Positions 8,441-17,800 of a DNA stretch of 64,000 nucleotides are shown here, piece after piece. Under the pieces are notes generated by a model. That model was not told the origin of the DNA. It saw only the letters and a program-made list of their open reading frames with translations, and did no database searches. The DNA comes from JAGDZR01 sp049115695 (GTDB lineage: Bacteria > Bacteroidota > Bacteroidia > Cytophagales > Cyclobacteriaceae). Position 1 is the stretch's first letter; each line of letters opens with the position of its first letter. The stretch lies in contig JAGDZR010000001.1 in assembly GCA_049115695.1 (NCBI GenBank), positions 368,376 to 432,375 of the forward strand, written 5' to 3'. A program made the translations under genes and the position numbers.

Positions 8441-8786
8441 GCTCAATACGATGAGCTGCAATTTCCCCATCAACTACATCAGGTATTTCTAAATATCCTG
8501 ACCAATGCTGAGTAATCCATTGAAGAAAACGGAACAATCACTATTTCTACGAGATTAATTAATAATATTGTGACAATATTCATTACGGATTTGGAAAGAG
8601 AGTGACAAGTAAGGCGTATTATATGATTCTTTGGGACTCTTCTTTGCGACTAAACCTCCAGGTGAAGAATTCAGTTTGGATTATCAATAGTATATTAGAC
8701 AATCTATGAACATATGGGTTCAATCTTCGTTAAGAATAAAGAATCTTTCCGGAATGAATTCAATATTACACTACCAATCTACCTAA
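8441..8786 (+). pseudogene. Decayed histidine kinase (HATPase domain remnant)
   Basis: The plus strand holds the eroded C-terminal half of a sensor kinase. An N-box-like stretch reads ELQFPHQLHQVFLNILTNAE, then a stop codon where Ala-Met is usual, then SIEENGTITISTRLINNIVT with a broken G1 region. Further on, FFATKPPGEE matches the F-box FxTKPxGxG in a different frame, and EHMGSIFVKNKESF with FNITLPI matches the last strands of the domain in a further frame. Several stops and frameshifts make it non-functional. It ends at the start of the receiver-only response regulator, so it is probably that regulator's lost kinase partner. The 5' part, 8331-8440, is not recognisable. Confidence 0.8.
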
Positions 8787-9167
8787 ATGAACAAAAAGGA
8801 TATAGCAATACTCTACGTCGACGATGAGCCTGCAAATCTATTTCTATTTAAAGCTCGATTTTCTAGGGAGTATCCCGTTTATACAGCCGAGTCCGCACAA
8901 GTTGGATTAAAAGAGTTGGAAGATCATAAGGATAAAATCATCGTAGTAATCAGCGACATGCGAATGCCACAAATGAATGGCGTTGAATTCATCAGAAAGG
9001 CCAGGCAAACTTTTGATAAATTGGTTTATTTCATTCTGACAGGATTTGAGTATGATCAGGAAATAGAAGAGGCACTGAATAAGAAACTAATCAGCCGCTT
9101 TTTCACAAAACCTTTTGATAAGCGCGAAATTGATGAGGCAATTGCTTTCGAGGTAAGCAATAATTGA
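8787..9167 (+). CDS. Stand-alone response regulator receiver domain
   Basis: Single receiver domain of 126 residues with no output domain. The acidic pocket is Asp12/Asp13 (LYVDDEPAN), the phospho-acceptor is Asp57 (VISDMRMPQMNG), Thr85 sits in ILTGF and the conserved Lys108 lies in FFTKPFD, so it looks fully competent. It starts exactly where the decayed kinase remnant ends. Its cognate kinase is therefore probably lost, and if expressed it must be phosphorylated by another kinase such as the PAS kinase at the left of the window (inference). Confidence 0.9.
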   Translation: MNKKDIAILYVDDEPANLFLFKARFSREYPVYTAESAQVGLKELEDHKDKIIVVISDMRMPQMNGVEFIRKARQTFDKLVYFILTGFEYDQEIEEALNKKLISRFFTKPFDKREIDEAIAFEVSNN

Positions 9168-9630
9168 TGCTGAATACATGTCATCAAGAACGTGTATAAT
9201 GATGGCTTATAAGATTGTGCAAATTTCTAGCTTAGGAAAAAATCGAATGGTTAGCCATTTCAATTGCAGGCATATTCCAATGCAATGAAAAAAACAGATT
9301 GATGGTAAGCATGATCTGGTAATTGCTGCTGGAAACGGCAATCTTGGTAAATTTCAATGATAGCTATTTGGCTTTTTCATTGAAATAAAAAATCCCTAAC
9401 GAAGTGGTGGTTCGCCAGGGATTAACCAAAATCAATAGTATGAAGAATTCTAATATTTTATACAAATAAACTACCCTAAGGATTATAATGAATCATGAGT
9501 TGGAGTTAGCCTGTGTTTTTAATTTCCAACCGGTATTATAAGGTATAAAAGAATTAAGTACTTGTTATTTCTGATGGGTAGATGGAGCTCGAGTATTGCC
9601 GTTTCGGACATTCATCAGTAGATTGATCTC
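9168..9630. other. Intergenic region with structured hairpin
   Basis: 463 bases without a recognisable protein gene. It contains the hairpin annotated separately at 9391-9423. Directly after it is a nine-codon ATG-to-TAA reading frame (9440-9469, MKNSNILYK), which is too short to call a gene. No clear promoter for the downstream acylase gene could be picked out by eye. Confidence 0.5.
9391..9423 (-). terminator. Strong hairpin, terminator-like on the minus strand
   Basis: AATCCCT (9391-9397) pairs with AGGGATT (9417-9423). Inside, CGAA pairs with TTCG around a seven-base loop, with a 2x2 internal mismatch between the two stems. Read on the minus strand the stem is followed by a TTTTTT run, as in an intrinsic terminator. 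No minus-strand protein gene lies to its right, so it would end an unannotated short RNA, or it is a structured element in the leader of the plus-strand operon. Confidence 0.45.
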
Positions 9631-11730
9631 ATGAATCAAATAGAGATTAAGTTGATCTCAAACCCATCACTTGCTATTCAATTAAAGATTGTTGGATTTG
9701 GACTGTTCGCACTGATTGCCCTTAATTCACAAGGACAGGTCCAACCCGATAAAGTGGAAATCATCAGAGATCAGTGGGGCGTACCCCATATCCATGCACC
9801 CACTGATGCAGGTGCCACCTATGGATTAGCGTGGGCGCATGCGGAAGATGACTTTGAAACGATCCAATTGCCGCTTTTAGCAGCCAAAGGACTAATGGGT
9901 ACACATTTAGGAAAAGAAGGAGCGCCCATTGACTACATCGTACAACTGCTTAGACTTGATGAACTGGCAAGGACGGAGTATCAAAGTCTTTCGCCGGCTT
10001 TTAGAGAAGTATTGCACGCTTATGTGGATGCTACCAATCAATTTGCTTTACATCATCCAGAGAGAGTATTACTCAAAGGAGTTTTTCCAATTGATCAATA
10101 TGACGTTCTCAAGGCATATGGGCTTTCACTAGCTGTCATCAGTGGGGCTGATGGTATCATCAAGGACATATTTGAAGGAGCGATAGACCCGGCACCCTCA
10201 TCTTTTATGGGTTCTAATGCGATTGCATTATCACCAAGAAAAACGGGGACAGATGAGACCTTTTTGGTTGTCAACTCACACCAGCCACTGGAGGGACCTG
10301 TAGCCTGGTATGAAGCTCATATGGTGAGTGATGAAGGGCTTAATATGCTGGGAGGTTTGTTTCCTGGGGGTCCCGTAATTTTTCATGGTACTAATGAACA
10401 CTTGGGTTGGGCGCACACGGTCAATTATCCTGATAAAATAGATGTCTATCAATTAAAAATTAACCCCAAAAGCAAAAACGAATATTGGTTAGATGGCAAA
10501 TGGCAATCATTGGAGTCAAAAAAGGTCAAGTTGAAAGTAAAACTCGGTCCCCTAAAAATTGGAGTAAAAAAAGAAGTGATTTGGTCTGCTTTTGGACCAG
10601 CTCTGCGTAACGATAAAGGGGTATTTGCATTTAATCTTGGTGTGTTGACAGACCTTAAGGCCATTCAACAATGGTACGAAATGAATAAGGCAAATTCCCT
10701 TGAGGCGTTTCTGAAGGCTTTGGAAAGAGTGTCAATTCCTGGATTCAATATTATTTATGCAGACAAGGCAAGCAATATTTTACATGTTGGCAATGCTAAA
10801 ATTCCCGTTAGGGTTGCTGGCTATGATTGGGACAAGACATTGCCAGGTGTTGACTCAAAGTTGGTTCATGCCGCTTATCAACCATTGGAGAATCTTCCTC
10901 AAAACCTGAACCCATCTTCGGGTGTTGTTTTTAATACCAATAATAGCGCATATAGTAGCTCTATTGATGAGAACCCTGATCCATCTGATTATGATCCTAC
11001 CATGGGATATGAGATATGGGAAAACAATAGAAGTTTACGATTGATCGATTTACTCAAAGCATCTGAGCAAATCGATTATAAAATGCTGAAAACCATTAAG
11101 TATGATTTGCAGCTGCCTGATTCATTGGCGTATCCAATCAATTTAAACCCTGTTTTCACCATTAGTGAAGCAGGATTAAATGACAGAGGTAGTCAAGTGT
11201 TGAATATTTTAAGAGATTGGGATAGAAAGGCATTGATTCAATCAATAGGTCCTGCTCAGGCCATGATACTATATAGGATCTTAAATGAAAACTTGGATGC
11301 ACGGTACAGAGCATCGATAACTCCAACGGATGGGCAGTTAGTCGAAGGATTGAATAGAACTGGTGATTACTTCATTGACAACTATAATAAAATTGATGTT
11401 TCGTTGGGCGAATTTCAGTTTTTGAAACGTGGAGATAAATCTCTCAGTATACAGGGAATGCCCGATGTGTTGGCCGCCATGCATAGTGTTCCCGACGAAA
11501 ACGGTCGCTACAAGGCAGTGGCGGGTGAATCATATATCATGATGGTGCGGTACCCGGCATCAGGTCCACCAATCATTGAAACTGTCAATGTATTTGGCGC
11601 GTCAAATGTTCCTGGAAGCGAGCACTACGACGATCAGATGGACTTGTTTATCAATCAGCAACTCAAACCCATGTCGCTAGATATTGAAAAAGTGAGAAAG
11701 GAATCATCCTCTATTTATCATCCCAAATGA
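9631..11730 (+). CDS. Penicillin acylase family (Ntn-hydrolase) enzyme
   Basis: N-terminal-nucleophile amidohydrolase of 699 residues, the family that includes penicillin acylases and acyl-homoserine-lactone acylases. A hydrophobic export segment ends near residue 36. The A-chain begins with VEIIRDQWGVPHIHA and YGLAWAHAEDDFE. The autoproteolytic and catalytic serine is Ser195 in FMGSNAIALSP, with the B-chain following (VNSHQPLEGP, FHGTNEHLGWAHTVNYPD, VFNTNNSAY). The true substrate cannot be told from sequence. The final ATGA overlaps the start of the glucoamylase-family lipoprotein, so the two are made together. The preceding N-terminal extension (MNQIEIKLISNP) is slightly long for a signal peptide, so a later start is possible. 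Confidence 0.9.
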   Translation: MNQIEIKLISNPSLAIQLKIVGFGLFALIALNSQGQVQPDKVEIIRDQWGVPHIHAPTDAGATYGLAWAHAEDDFETIQLPLLAAKGLMGTHLGKEGAPIDYIVQLLRLDELARTEYQSLSPAFREVLHAYVDATNQFALHHPERVLLKGVFPIDQYDVLKAYGLSLAVISGADGIIKDIFEGAIDPAPSSFMGSNAIALSPRKTGTDETFLVVNSHQPLEGPVAWYEAHMVSDEGLNMLGGLFPGGPVIFHGTNEHLGWAHTVNYPDKIDVYQLKINPKSKNEYWLDGKWQSLESKKVKLKVKLGPLKIGVKKEVIWSAFGPALRNDKGVFAFNLGVLTDLKAIQQWYEMNKANSLEAFLKALERVSIPGFNIIYADKASNILHVGNAKIPVRVAGYDWDKTLPGVDSKLVHAAYQPLENLPQNLNPSSGVVFNTNNSAYSSSIDENPDPSDYDPTMGYEIWENNRSLRLIDLLKASEQIDYKMLKTIKYDLQLPDSLAYPINLNPVFTISEAGLNDRGSQVLNILRDWDRKALIQSIGPAQAMILYRILNENLDARYRASITPTDGQLVEGLNRTGDYFIDNYNKIDVSLGEFQFLKRGDKSLSIQGMPDVLAAMHSVPDENGRYKAVAGESYIMMVRYPASGPPIIETVNVFGASNVPGSEHYDDQMDLFINQQLKPMSLDIEKVRKESSSIYHPK

Positions 11731-13034
11731 AATATTCCAATTTGGTCCTGTGTGTATGCCTCTTGTTTGCGTGTAGCCAACTGACGGAAGAAAAGGTAAT
11801 GCTGAGTGATCAACAACTATTGGATACTGTCCAATTCCAAACAATAGACTACTTCTGGTCAAACGCAGAGTTTAATTCAGGTCTGGCCAGGGAGCGCACG
11901 CATTTGGATGAGCTGGAAGTCGATCAGTTTGTTGTCACGACAGGTGGTTCAGGATTTGGAATCATGGCGCTGATTGTCGGAGTTGAGCGAGGTTTCATTT
12001 CAAAGGAAGAAGCTTGCCATAGGTTTGAAAAAATTATTTCCTTCTTGGAGACATCAGATACATTTCATGGCGCATTTCCGCATTGGTTGAATGGACAAAC
12101 TGGAAAGGTTAAGCCATTTAGTCCAAAAGATAATGGAGGGGACCTGGTTGAAACGGCTTTTCTGTTTCAGGGTTTGATCACCTTACGTCAGTATTTCATT
12201 CATGAGGATTATTGTGAATTTCTTGTTGATAGGATCACGGACTTGTGGAAACAAGTTGAATGGGATTGGTATACCAAAGGAGAAAATGTATTGTATTGGC
12301 ACTGGTCGCCCGACTATGAGTGGGAAATGGATTTTCCAGTAGGAGGATACAATGAGGCATTGATCATGTATGTGCTAGCAGCAGGATCAACTACTCATCC
12401 AATAGATCCCGACGTATATCACAATGGATGGGCTAGAAAAGGTGAAATCGCCAATGACACTTTGTACTTAGGGTATGAGACAGCATTAGATCACTATGAG
12501 CATGGAGATCATCCAGTCGGGCCATTATTCTGGGCCCATTATTCATATTTGGGACTAGATCCCAGGAAACTATCAGACCAATATGCAGACTATTGGAACT
12601 TAAACGTTAACCATGCCAAAATACATGTAGCATATAGTCAGAACAATCCATTAGGATTTAAAGGATACAACGAAACGGTTTGGGGATTGACTTCTAGTTA
12701 CTCCATCAATGGATATCACGGTCATCGACCTGGAGATGATATTGGGGTTATCTCTCCGACAGCAGCATTGTCATCTTTTCCTTACACGCCAGAAGAGAGC
12801 ATGAGATTGTTAAGTTATTTATACAATGATGCAGATTCTCTTATTGGTCAATATGGTCCATACGATGCGTTCAGTATTCAGCATAGATGGTACTTGCCTC
12901 GATACCTGGCGATAGATCAGGGTCCGATTCCGATTATGATTGAAAATCACCGAAGTGGTTTGCTTTGGAGACTTTTTATGTCGGCTCCAGAGGTGCAGAG
13001 GGGGTTGTCCAGACTTTGCTTTAGCGTTGATTAA
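11727..13034 (+). CDS. Glucoamylase-family (PF10091/GH144-like) lipoprotein
   Basis: Secreted glycan hydrolase of 435 residues with lipoprotein signal MKYSNLVLCVCLLFACSQ (Cys16). The (alpha/alpha)-barrel domain of the PF10091 type fills the rest: TIDYFWSNAEFNSGLARER, VTTGGSGFGIMALIVGVERG, FPHWLNGQTGKVKPFSPKDN, PLFWAHYSYLGLDPR and SINGYHGHRPGDD. Family GH144, which includes endo-beta-1,2-glucanases, falls in this Pfam group, so beta-1,2-glucan is a plausible but unproven substrate. Translation is coupled by ATGA to the acylase gene upstream. The GH94 phosphorylase and GPH transporter 7-9 kb downstream could handle its products. Confidence 0.85.
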   Translation: MKYSNLVLCVCLLFACSQLTEEKVMLSDQQLLDTVQFQTIDYFWSNAEFNSGLARERTHLDELEVDQFVVTTGGSGFGIMALIVGVERGFISKEEACHRFEKIISFLETSDTFHGAFPHWLNGQTGKVKPFSPKDNGGDLVETAFLFQGLITLRQYFIHEDYCEFLVDRITDLWKQVEWDWYTKGENVLYWHWSPDYEWEMDFPVGGYNEALIMYVLAAGSTTHPIDPDVYHNGWARKGEIANDTLYLGYETALDHYEHGDHPVGPLFWAHYSYLGLDPRKLSDQYADYWNLNVNHAKIHVAYSQNNPLGFKGYNETVWGLTSSYSINGYHGHRPGDDIGVISPTAALSSFPYTPEESMRLLSYLYNDADSLIGQYGPYDAFSIQHRWYLPRYLAIDQGPIPIMIENHRSGLLWRLFMSAPEVQRGLSRLCFSVD

Positions 13035-13173
13035 TTTTTTCTAATGCAAACAAAGCGGCTTGAAATAATCCACAGACGTAAACGATCAATATTTGGTAAA
13101 TGGGATTTTTTAAATGAATTCCCTAAATTATACTTCAAAGTAAACAACACAGGACGTATTAACCCCTCACCCC

Positions 13174-13677
13174 ATGAAATTCAAGACAATAATTTGTTTG
13201 TCATTGTTGCTTTGGGCACTTGTGCCTAAAGCTCAGGAACTTCCAGAGAGATTAGAGTTCGTGCTACACACGAATACATCCATCAAGCTGCTTGCCAGTG
13301 AATTACAACGTAACAAAAGAAAAATTGAACATACTTCAGTTGGTGCCATGATAGATATGTCATATCTGGTATACGAACAAGCCATGGCAGGAAAGCGACC
13401 TTTTGGTCGCGTGCAATATCAGATTGAATTGCGGGAAAATAGTGACCATGTTAAGTGTGTTTTCAAAGATTTTAAGTTTCAACGCTATGTTAAAAGTGCG
13501 CGATATGGAAGAATGGTGCCTGTTGGTGGCACGCAAAATGATCCTGGTAGTCAAAGGTTAAAATATGCGCTAAACGAAATTCAACTTGGCTTGATTGAAT
13601 GGAAAACAGACTGGATTATCACTAAGAAAATGGAAAGACTTAGTGCCTTTGAATTCAGTACAGCTATGATTGATTAG
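13174..13677 (+). CDS. Secreted hypothetical protein
   Basis: A protein of 167 residues with a clear Sec signal (MKFKTIICLSLLLWALVPKA, cleavage near residue 21). The mature part alternates charged and hydrophobic residues in a beta-rich pattern and resembles small DUF4468-like periplasmic domains, but I cannot assign it to that family firmly. A short Gly/Pro-rich stretch (VPVGGTQNDPGSQ) lies near the middle. The start at 13174 is preferred over the overlapping frame from 13044 because only this frame gives a signal peptide. No function can be proposed. Confidence 0.7.
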   Translation: MKFKTIICLSLLLWALVPKAQELPERLEFVLHTNTSIKLLASELQRNKRKIEHTSVGAMIDMSYLVYEQAMAGKRPFGRVQYQIELRENSDHVKCVFKDFKFQRYVKSARYGRMVPVGGTQNDPGSQRLKYALNEIQLGLIEWKTDWIITKKMERLSAFEFSTAMID

Positions 13678-13749
13678 TGCGAATAGCGGTTAAGGTTTTT
13701 GGTTTGTGATGAATAATCAATATTTTTAGTTTACAAAACCGCCACAATT

Positions 13750-14856
13750 ATGAAAACCGTCCTTACACTTTGCCTTGTAATAATTACGTTTCTTTCAAAT
13801 GCTCAAAATATCTGGGTAGCCGATAATCGGCCCACAGCACCAGGGGGTGCGCACGTTTTTGGTTCTGTTCAAGAAGCAATCGATGCGTCATCTGCTGGAG
13901 ATATCATTCATATCATACCCAGTCAGGCGTTGTATGCGGACTTTACAGTAACTCAGGACAGTATAACCATTTTTGGAATTGGTTATAATCCTCAAAAGGA
14001 ACTACCGAATAAGGTTACCGTAAATAATGTAACAATAGCGACGGGTGTTTTTGGTGTGCGAGTTTCTGGCTTAATTATTAATGGGATTTTTACAATTTCA
14101 AATTCAGCTGGAGGGTCAAACGGAAATATTTTTCTGGAGAATTCGGATGTAAACAGAATTCTTGGAAATACACAGTGTTGTACGATGACAAATGCAAGCA
14201 ATATTGTGATTAGGAATTGCATTATTGGCATGCGTGAAACAAGTAGTGTTAGGGTATTAGATTTTATTGAGTCTTATTTTTCAGCTACATCAGTAGTTGT
14301 AACCAACAATATTATCAGTGGATCTTCGTCGACTTCAAGCGGGGGATACGGAAGTATGGACATATCAGATGCGATTATTAAAAATAATTTGTTTTTGGGG
14401 AATGGCACTAATGATTTTGCTTTTAGCACAGTAACTACTAGCACGATTTCTAATAATGTTTTTTTAGGCAGAGATCCTTCGTCGGATGCTTTAACAGGTG
14501 ATGTTTCCAACTCTACTTACAATAACAACACTTCATTCGCCGCATCCAACAACAGTTTTCCGATAGGGCAAAATGGTAATTCGGGAGACTCTACCTTTGT
14601 CAATACTGATCCGCTGTTATTGAATGTCCCAATTGTTGATGACTGGGATTTTATCTATAATCCATACCCGGATAGCTTAGGTGGTTCTCCATTGGTAGAT
14701 GCTGGATCCGATGGTACGGATATTGGCGTGTCTGGGAGTACTATTCCATTTAGTACCACGGGTACACCTTTGCCCATTATTAGTGTACTCAACATCCCTG
14801 AAATAATCAAGGAGGGCACAGATATGAATGCTACTATTGAGGCCAAAGGCAACTAA
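13750..14856 (+). CDS. Secreted parallel beta-helix (pectin-lyase-like) protein
   Basis: Protein of 368 residues with a signal peptide (MKTVLTLCLVIITFLSNAQ). The opening IWVADNRPTAPGGAHVFGSV and VQEAIDASSAGDIIHIIPSQ is the usual start of right-handed beta-helix proteins. Asn-, Ser- and Thr-rich rungs follow (NNVTIATGVFGVRVSGLIING, NIVIRNCIIG, ISDAIIKNNLFLGNGTN). It has no recognisable catalytic residues and ends without its own sorting domain. The stop codon is followed after five bases by the ATG of the 1549-residue repeat protein, so the two are probably co-translated. A surface or glycan-binding role is likely, with enzyme activity uncertain. Confidence 0.75.
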   Translation: MKTVLTLCLVIITFLSNAQNIWVADNRPTAPGGAHVFGSVQEAIDASSAGDIIHIIPSQALYADFTVTQDSITIFGIGYNPQKELPNKVTVNNVTIATGVFGVRVSGLIINGIFTISNSAGGSNGNIFLENSDVNRILGNTQCCTMTNASNIVIRNCIIGMRETSSVRVLDFIESYFSATSVVVTNNIISGSSSTSSGGYGSMDISDAIIKNNLFLGNGTNDFAFSTVTTSTISNNVFLGRDPSSDALTGDVSNSTYNNNTSFAASNNSFPIGQNGNSGDSTFVNTDPLLLNVPIVDDWDFIYNPYPDSLGGSPLVDAGSDGTDIGVSGSTIPFSTTGTPLPIISVLNIPEIIKEGTDMNATIEAKGN

Positions 14857-14861
14857 TAGTA

Positions 14862-17800
14862 ATGCTCTGTCATGGGTTAATTAGATCGATCAAACTCAAC
14901 GGAGTTTGGTGCTTGCTGCTACTAATTTATTTTGCGAGTACGTCAACTGTTAGTGCTCAGTCGGATTTTCAGGTTACGGACATTGAGTACTTCTTTGACA
15001 ATGATCCTGGTTTTGGAAGCGGAACAGGCATTGATATCTCTGCCGATACCATTATCAATATTAATCAGCTTTTGTCTACATCAGGGTTGTCAAATGGCTT
15101 TCATACCCTGTTTATGAGAGCAAGGTTTGTGGATCCGCTTGAGATTTATAATACGCTGGATACAGGAGTGAATAATGTCTATCCCGACACGATCATTGAC
15201 TATAGCTTGAGATCTGCTGGTTTATGGGGGATTACCGAATCGCGCGTTTTTTATGTGGATCAATCTGAAGTTTTTGAGGTTTCTCAAATTGATACAGTGG
15301 AGTACTTTTTTGATATTGATCCAGGGTTTGGTCAGGGTTTTATTATTGACTCCTTTACGCCGGATAGCTTAGTCAACCTTGTTGAAAACCTTTCCACTTC
15401 GTCGCTGAGTATTGGATTTCACACTTTGTATATGAGAGCCAAGATTTCCAATGGTCGTTGGGGGATGTCAGAGTCCAGATTGCTTTATGTTGATGCAGCA
15501 GGAGCGGATCAGATCATTGAAGTGGACTCGTTGGAGTATTTCTTTGATGTTGATCCCGGATACACTAACGGTAATATCATTGATGGATTTACAGCTGGTA
15601 CATTGATCAATCTGAATGAGACCTTGTCGACATCTGGTCTTGCAGTGGGATTTCATACACTATTCTTACGTGGAAAGGCGGTTGGAGGTGATTGGGGGAT
15701 GTCAGAGTCTAGATTGCTTTATGTTGATGCAGCAGGAGCGGATCAGATCATTGAAGTGGACTCGATGGAATACTTCTTTGATGTCGATCCTGGATACGCT
15801 AACGGTAACATTATTGATGGTTTTACTGTTGGTGCGTTGGTAAATCTGAATGAGACCTTGAATACTTCTGGTCTTGCAGTGGGATTTCATACGTTATTCC
15901 TACGCGGTAAGGCTGTGGGAGGTGATTGGGGGATGACAGAGTCAAGACTGCTCTATGTAGATCCTTCAGGAGCAGATGTGATTCAGCAAATTGATAGCCT
16001 GGAGTATTTCTTCGATGTTGATCCAGGTGTGGGTCAGGGGACTATTATCGATAGTTTTTCAGCTGCCGAATCACTTAATCTTAACGAAACACTGAGTGCT
16101 TCAGGATTATCGCAGGGTTTTCATATCCTGTATTTGAGGGGAAAAACGCAAGGTGGTGATTGGGGTGCATACGAATCTCGCTTGATGTACGTAGATCATG
16201 CCAATGTAGGTGAACCACAATTGGTACAGCAAATGGAGTACTTTTTTGATACTGACCCGGGTTACGGGCAAGGAATACCCATAAATGATTTTACCGTATC
16301 TAATCAAATAAACATCACAGATACCTTACAAGTGGATACTTTGAGTGGTGGTCTGCATACTTTTTATTTGAGAGCCCAAACTCAGAATGGTCAATGGGGG
16401 CCTGTCGAAGGAAGAACTTTTACTTTCGAGCCAGATACAATTGCCCCTGTAATCAGCATTAATTTCCTGGCGACCAATATTAACAGCCCGGGTATAACCG
16501 GAACTACGTCTGAAGGACTTTCCTCATTAAGTATCACTGTAAATGGTCAGGAAGTTACAGATATATCAATGGATTCACTTTCATGGAGCATTGCGCAAGG
16601 AGTCATTGATCCGTTGGCAGATGGCGTTTACGATTTATCAGCAAGTGCTGTTGATTCATTCGACAACTCGGGTGTTGATATTACCATAAATGAATTGATT
16701 ATTGATACTCAGAGGCCGGTTTCGACAGTGTTTAGAGTGGTCAGCAATGATAATACACCCAGGATTACAGGAACTGTTACAGAACATGCAAGCATTATAT
16801 TGTCCATTGCAGATAGTTTGTACGAAGCTGCATTGCTACCTGGGGATACTTCCTGGGAGTTGGCGGATAATTTGATTAGTCCATTGGCTGATGGTAGTTA
16901 TGATCTGATTATCACAGCAATTGATTCCATAGGTAACACGGGTACGGATACTGTGTTGAATGCTCTGAAAATAGATGCAACGGCACCTGTTGTTGGAGTT
17001 GATTTAATCACTACATCTGTAACGTCTCCACAATTATCGGGTGATATAAGTGACCCATCCGCAACGGTAATGATTCAATTGGGAGATTCCACATACGCAC
17101 CAATAGTCAATGATACGGCATGGATTATTTCGGCGGGAACTATTCCTGATCTGGCAATTGGTTTTTATGAGATTGGAGCTACAGCGACTGATTCTGTTGG
17201 CAATATTGGAGAAGATACTTCCATTTTTGAATTGACGATTATTGCTCCAACAGTAGTTGAGCCAACCTTGGATTATAGATTCATAGATTCATTGGCACTT
17301 GTGGGTATTTATAATTCCGCAATCGGTTCTCAATGGGCGCGATCCGATAATTGGCTCACAGGTTCAATTGACACCTGGTATGGTGTGAGCGTGTCTGAAG
17401 GTCGAGTTACGGCTATTGACCTATCTGGCAATATGTTAAGTGGTGAAATTCATTTAACAAGTAGCAGTGCACTCGACGCGCTGACCAATTTGAACCTATC
17501 AAACAATAACTTAGTGGGGCTTGTGATTGACTCGATATCGGTTGCCTCTATTAGTGTTATCAACAATTTAATGAATTTCAATGGTGTTGCAGTATTGATA
17601 GCTAATCAGCCCACCGCTTCCTATAGCCCTCAAAAAATTCAATTGAGTAAAAAAAGAATACTTGCAGAACTTGGACAGACTGTAGTGATTGATCGGATGA
17701 TCGGTGGAGCTACTGCATATACCTGGTTCCGGAATGACACGGTCATTGCCGGAAGTTCTGCTATACAAGAAGTGATTATAGATGGATTTGCTGATGAAGG

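Noticed and set aside
13044..13229. Plus-strand reading frame of 61 codons before the secreted protein at 13174
   Set aside because: It overlaps the start of a gene with a good signal peptide and has no motif of its own.
15468..15890. Two similar minus-strand reading frames of about 62 codons
   Set aside because: They mirror the tandem repeat of the plus-strand surface protein gene and have no independent protein features.
15000..16400. Regular repeats that might have been a CRISPR array
   Set aside because: They are in-frame 78-codon protein modules, not short repeats with unique spacers.
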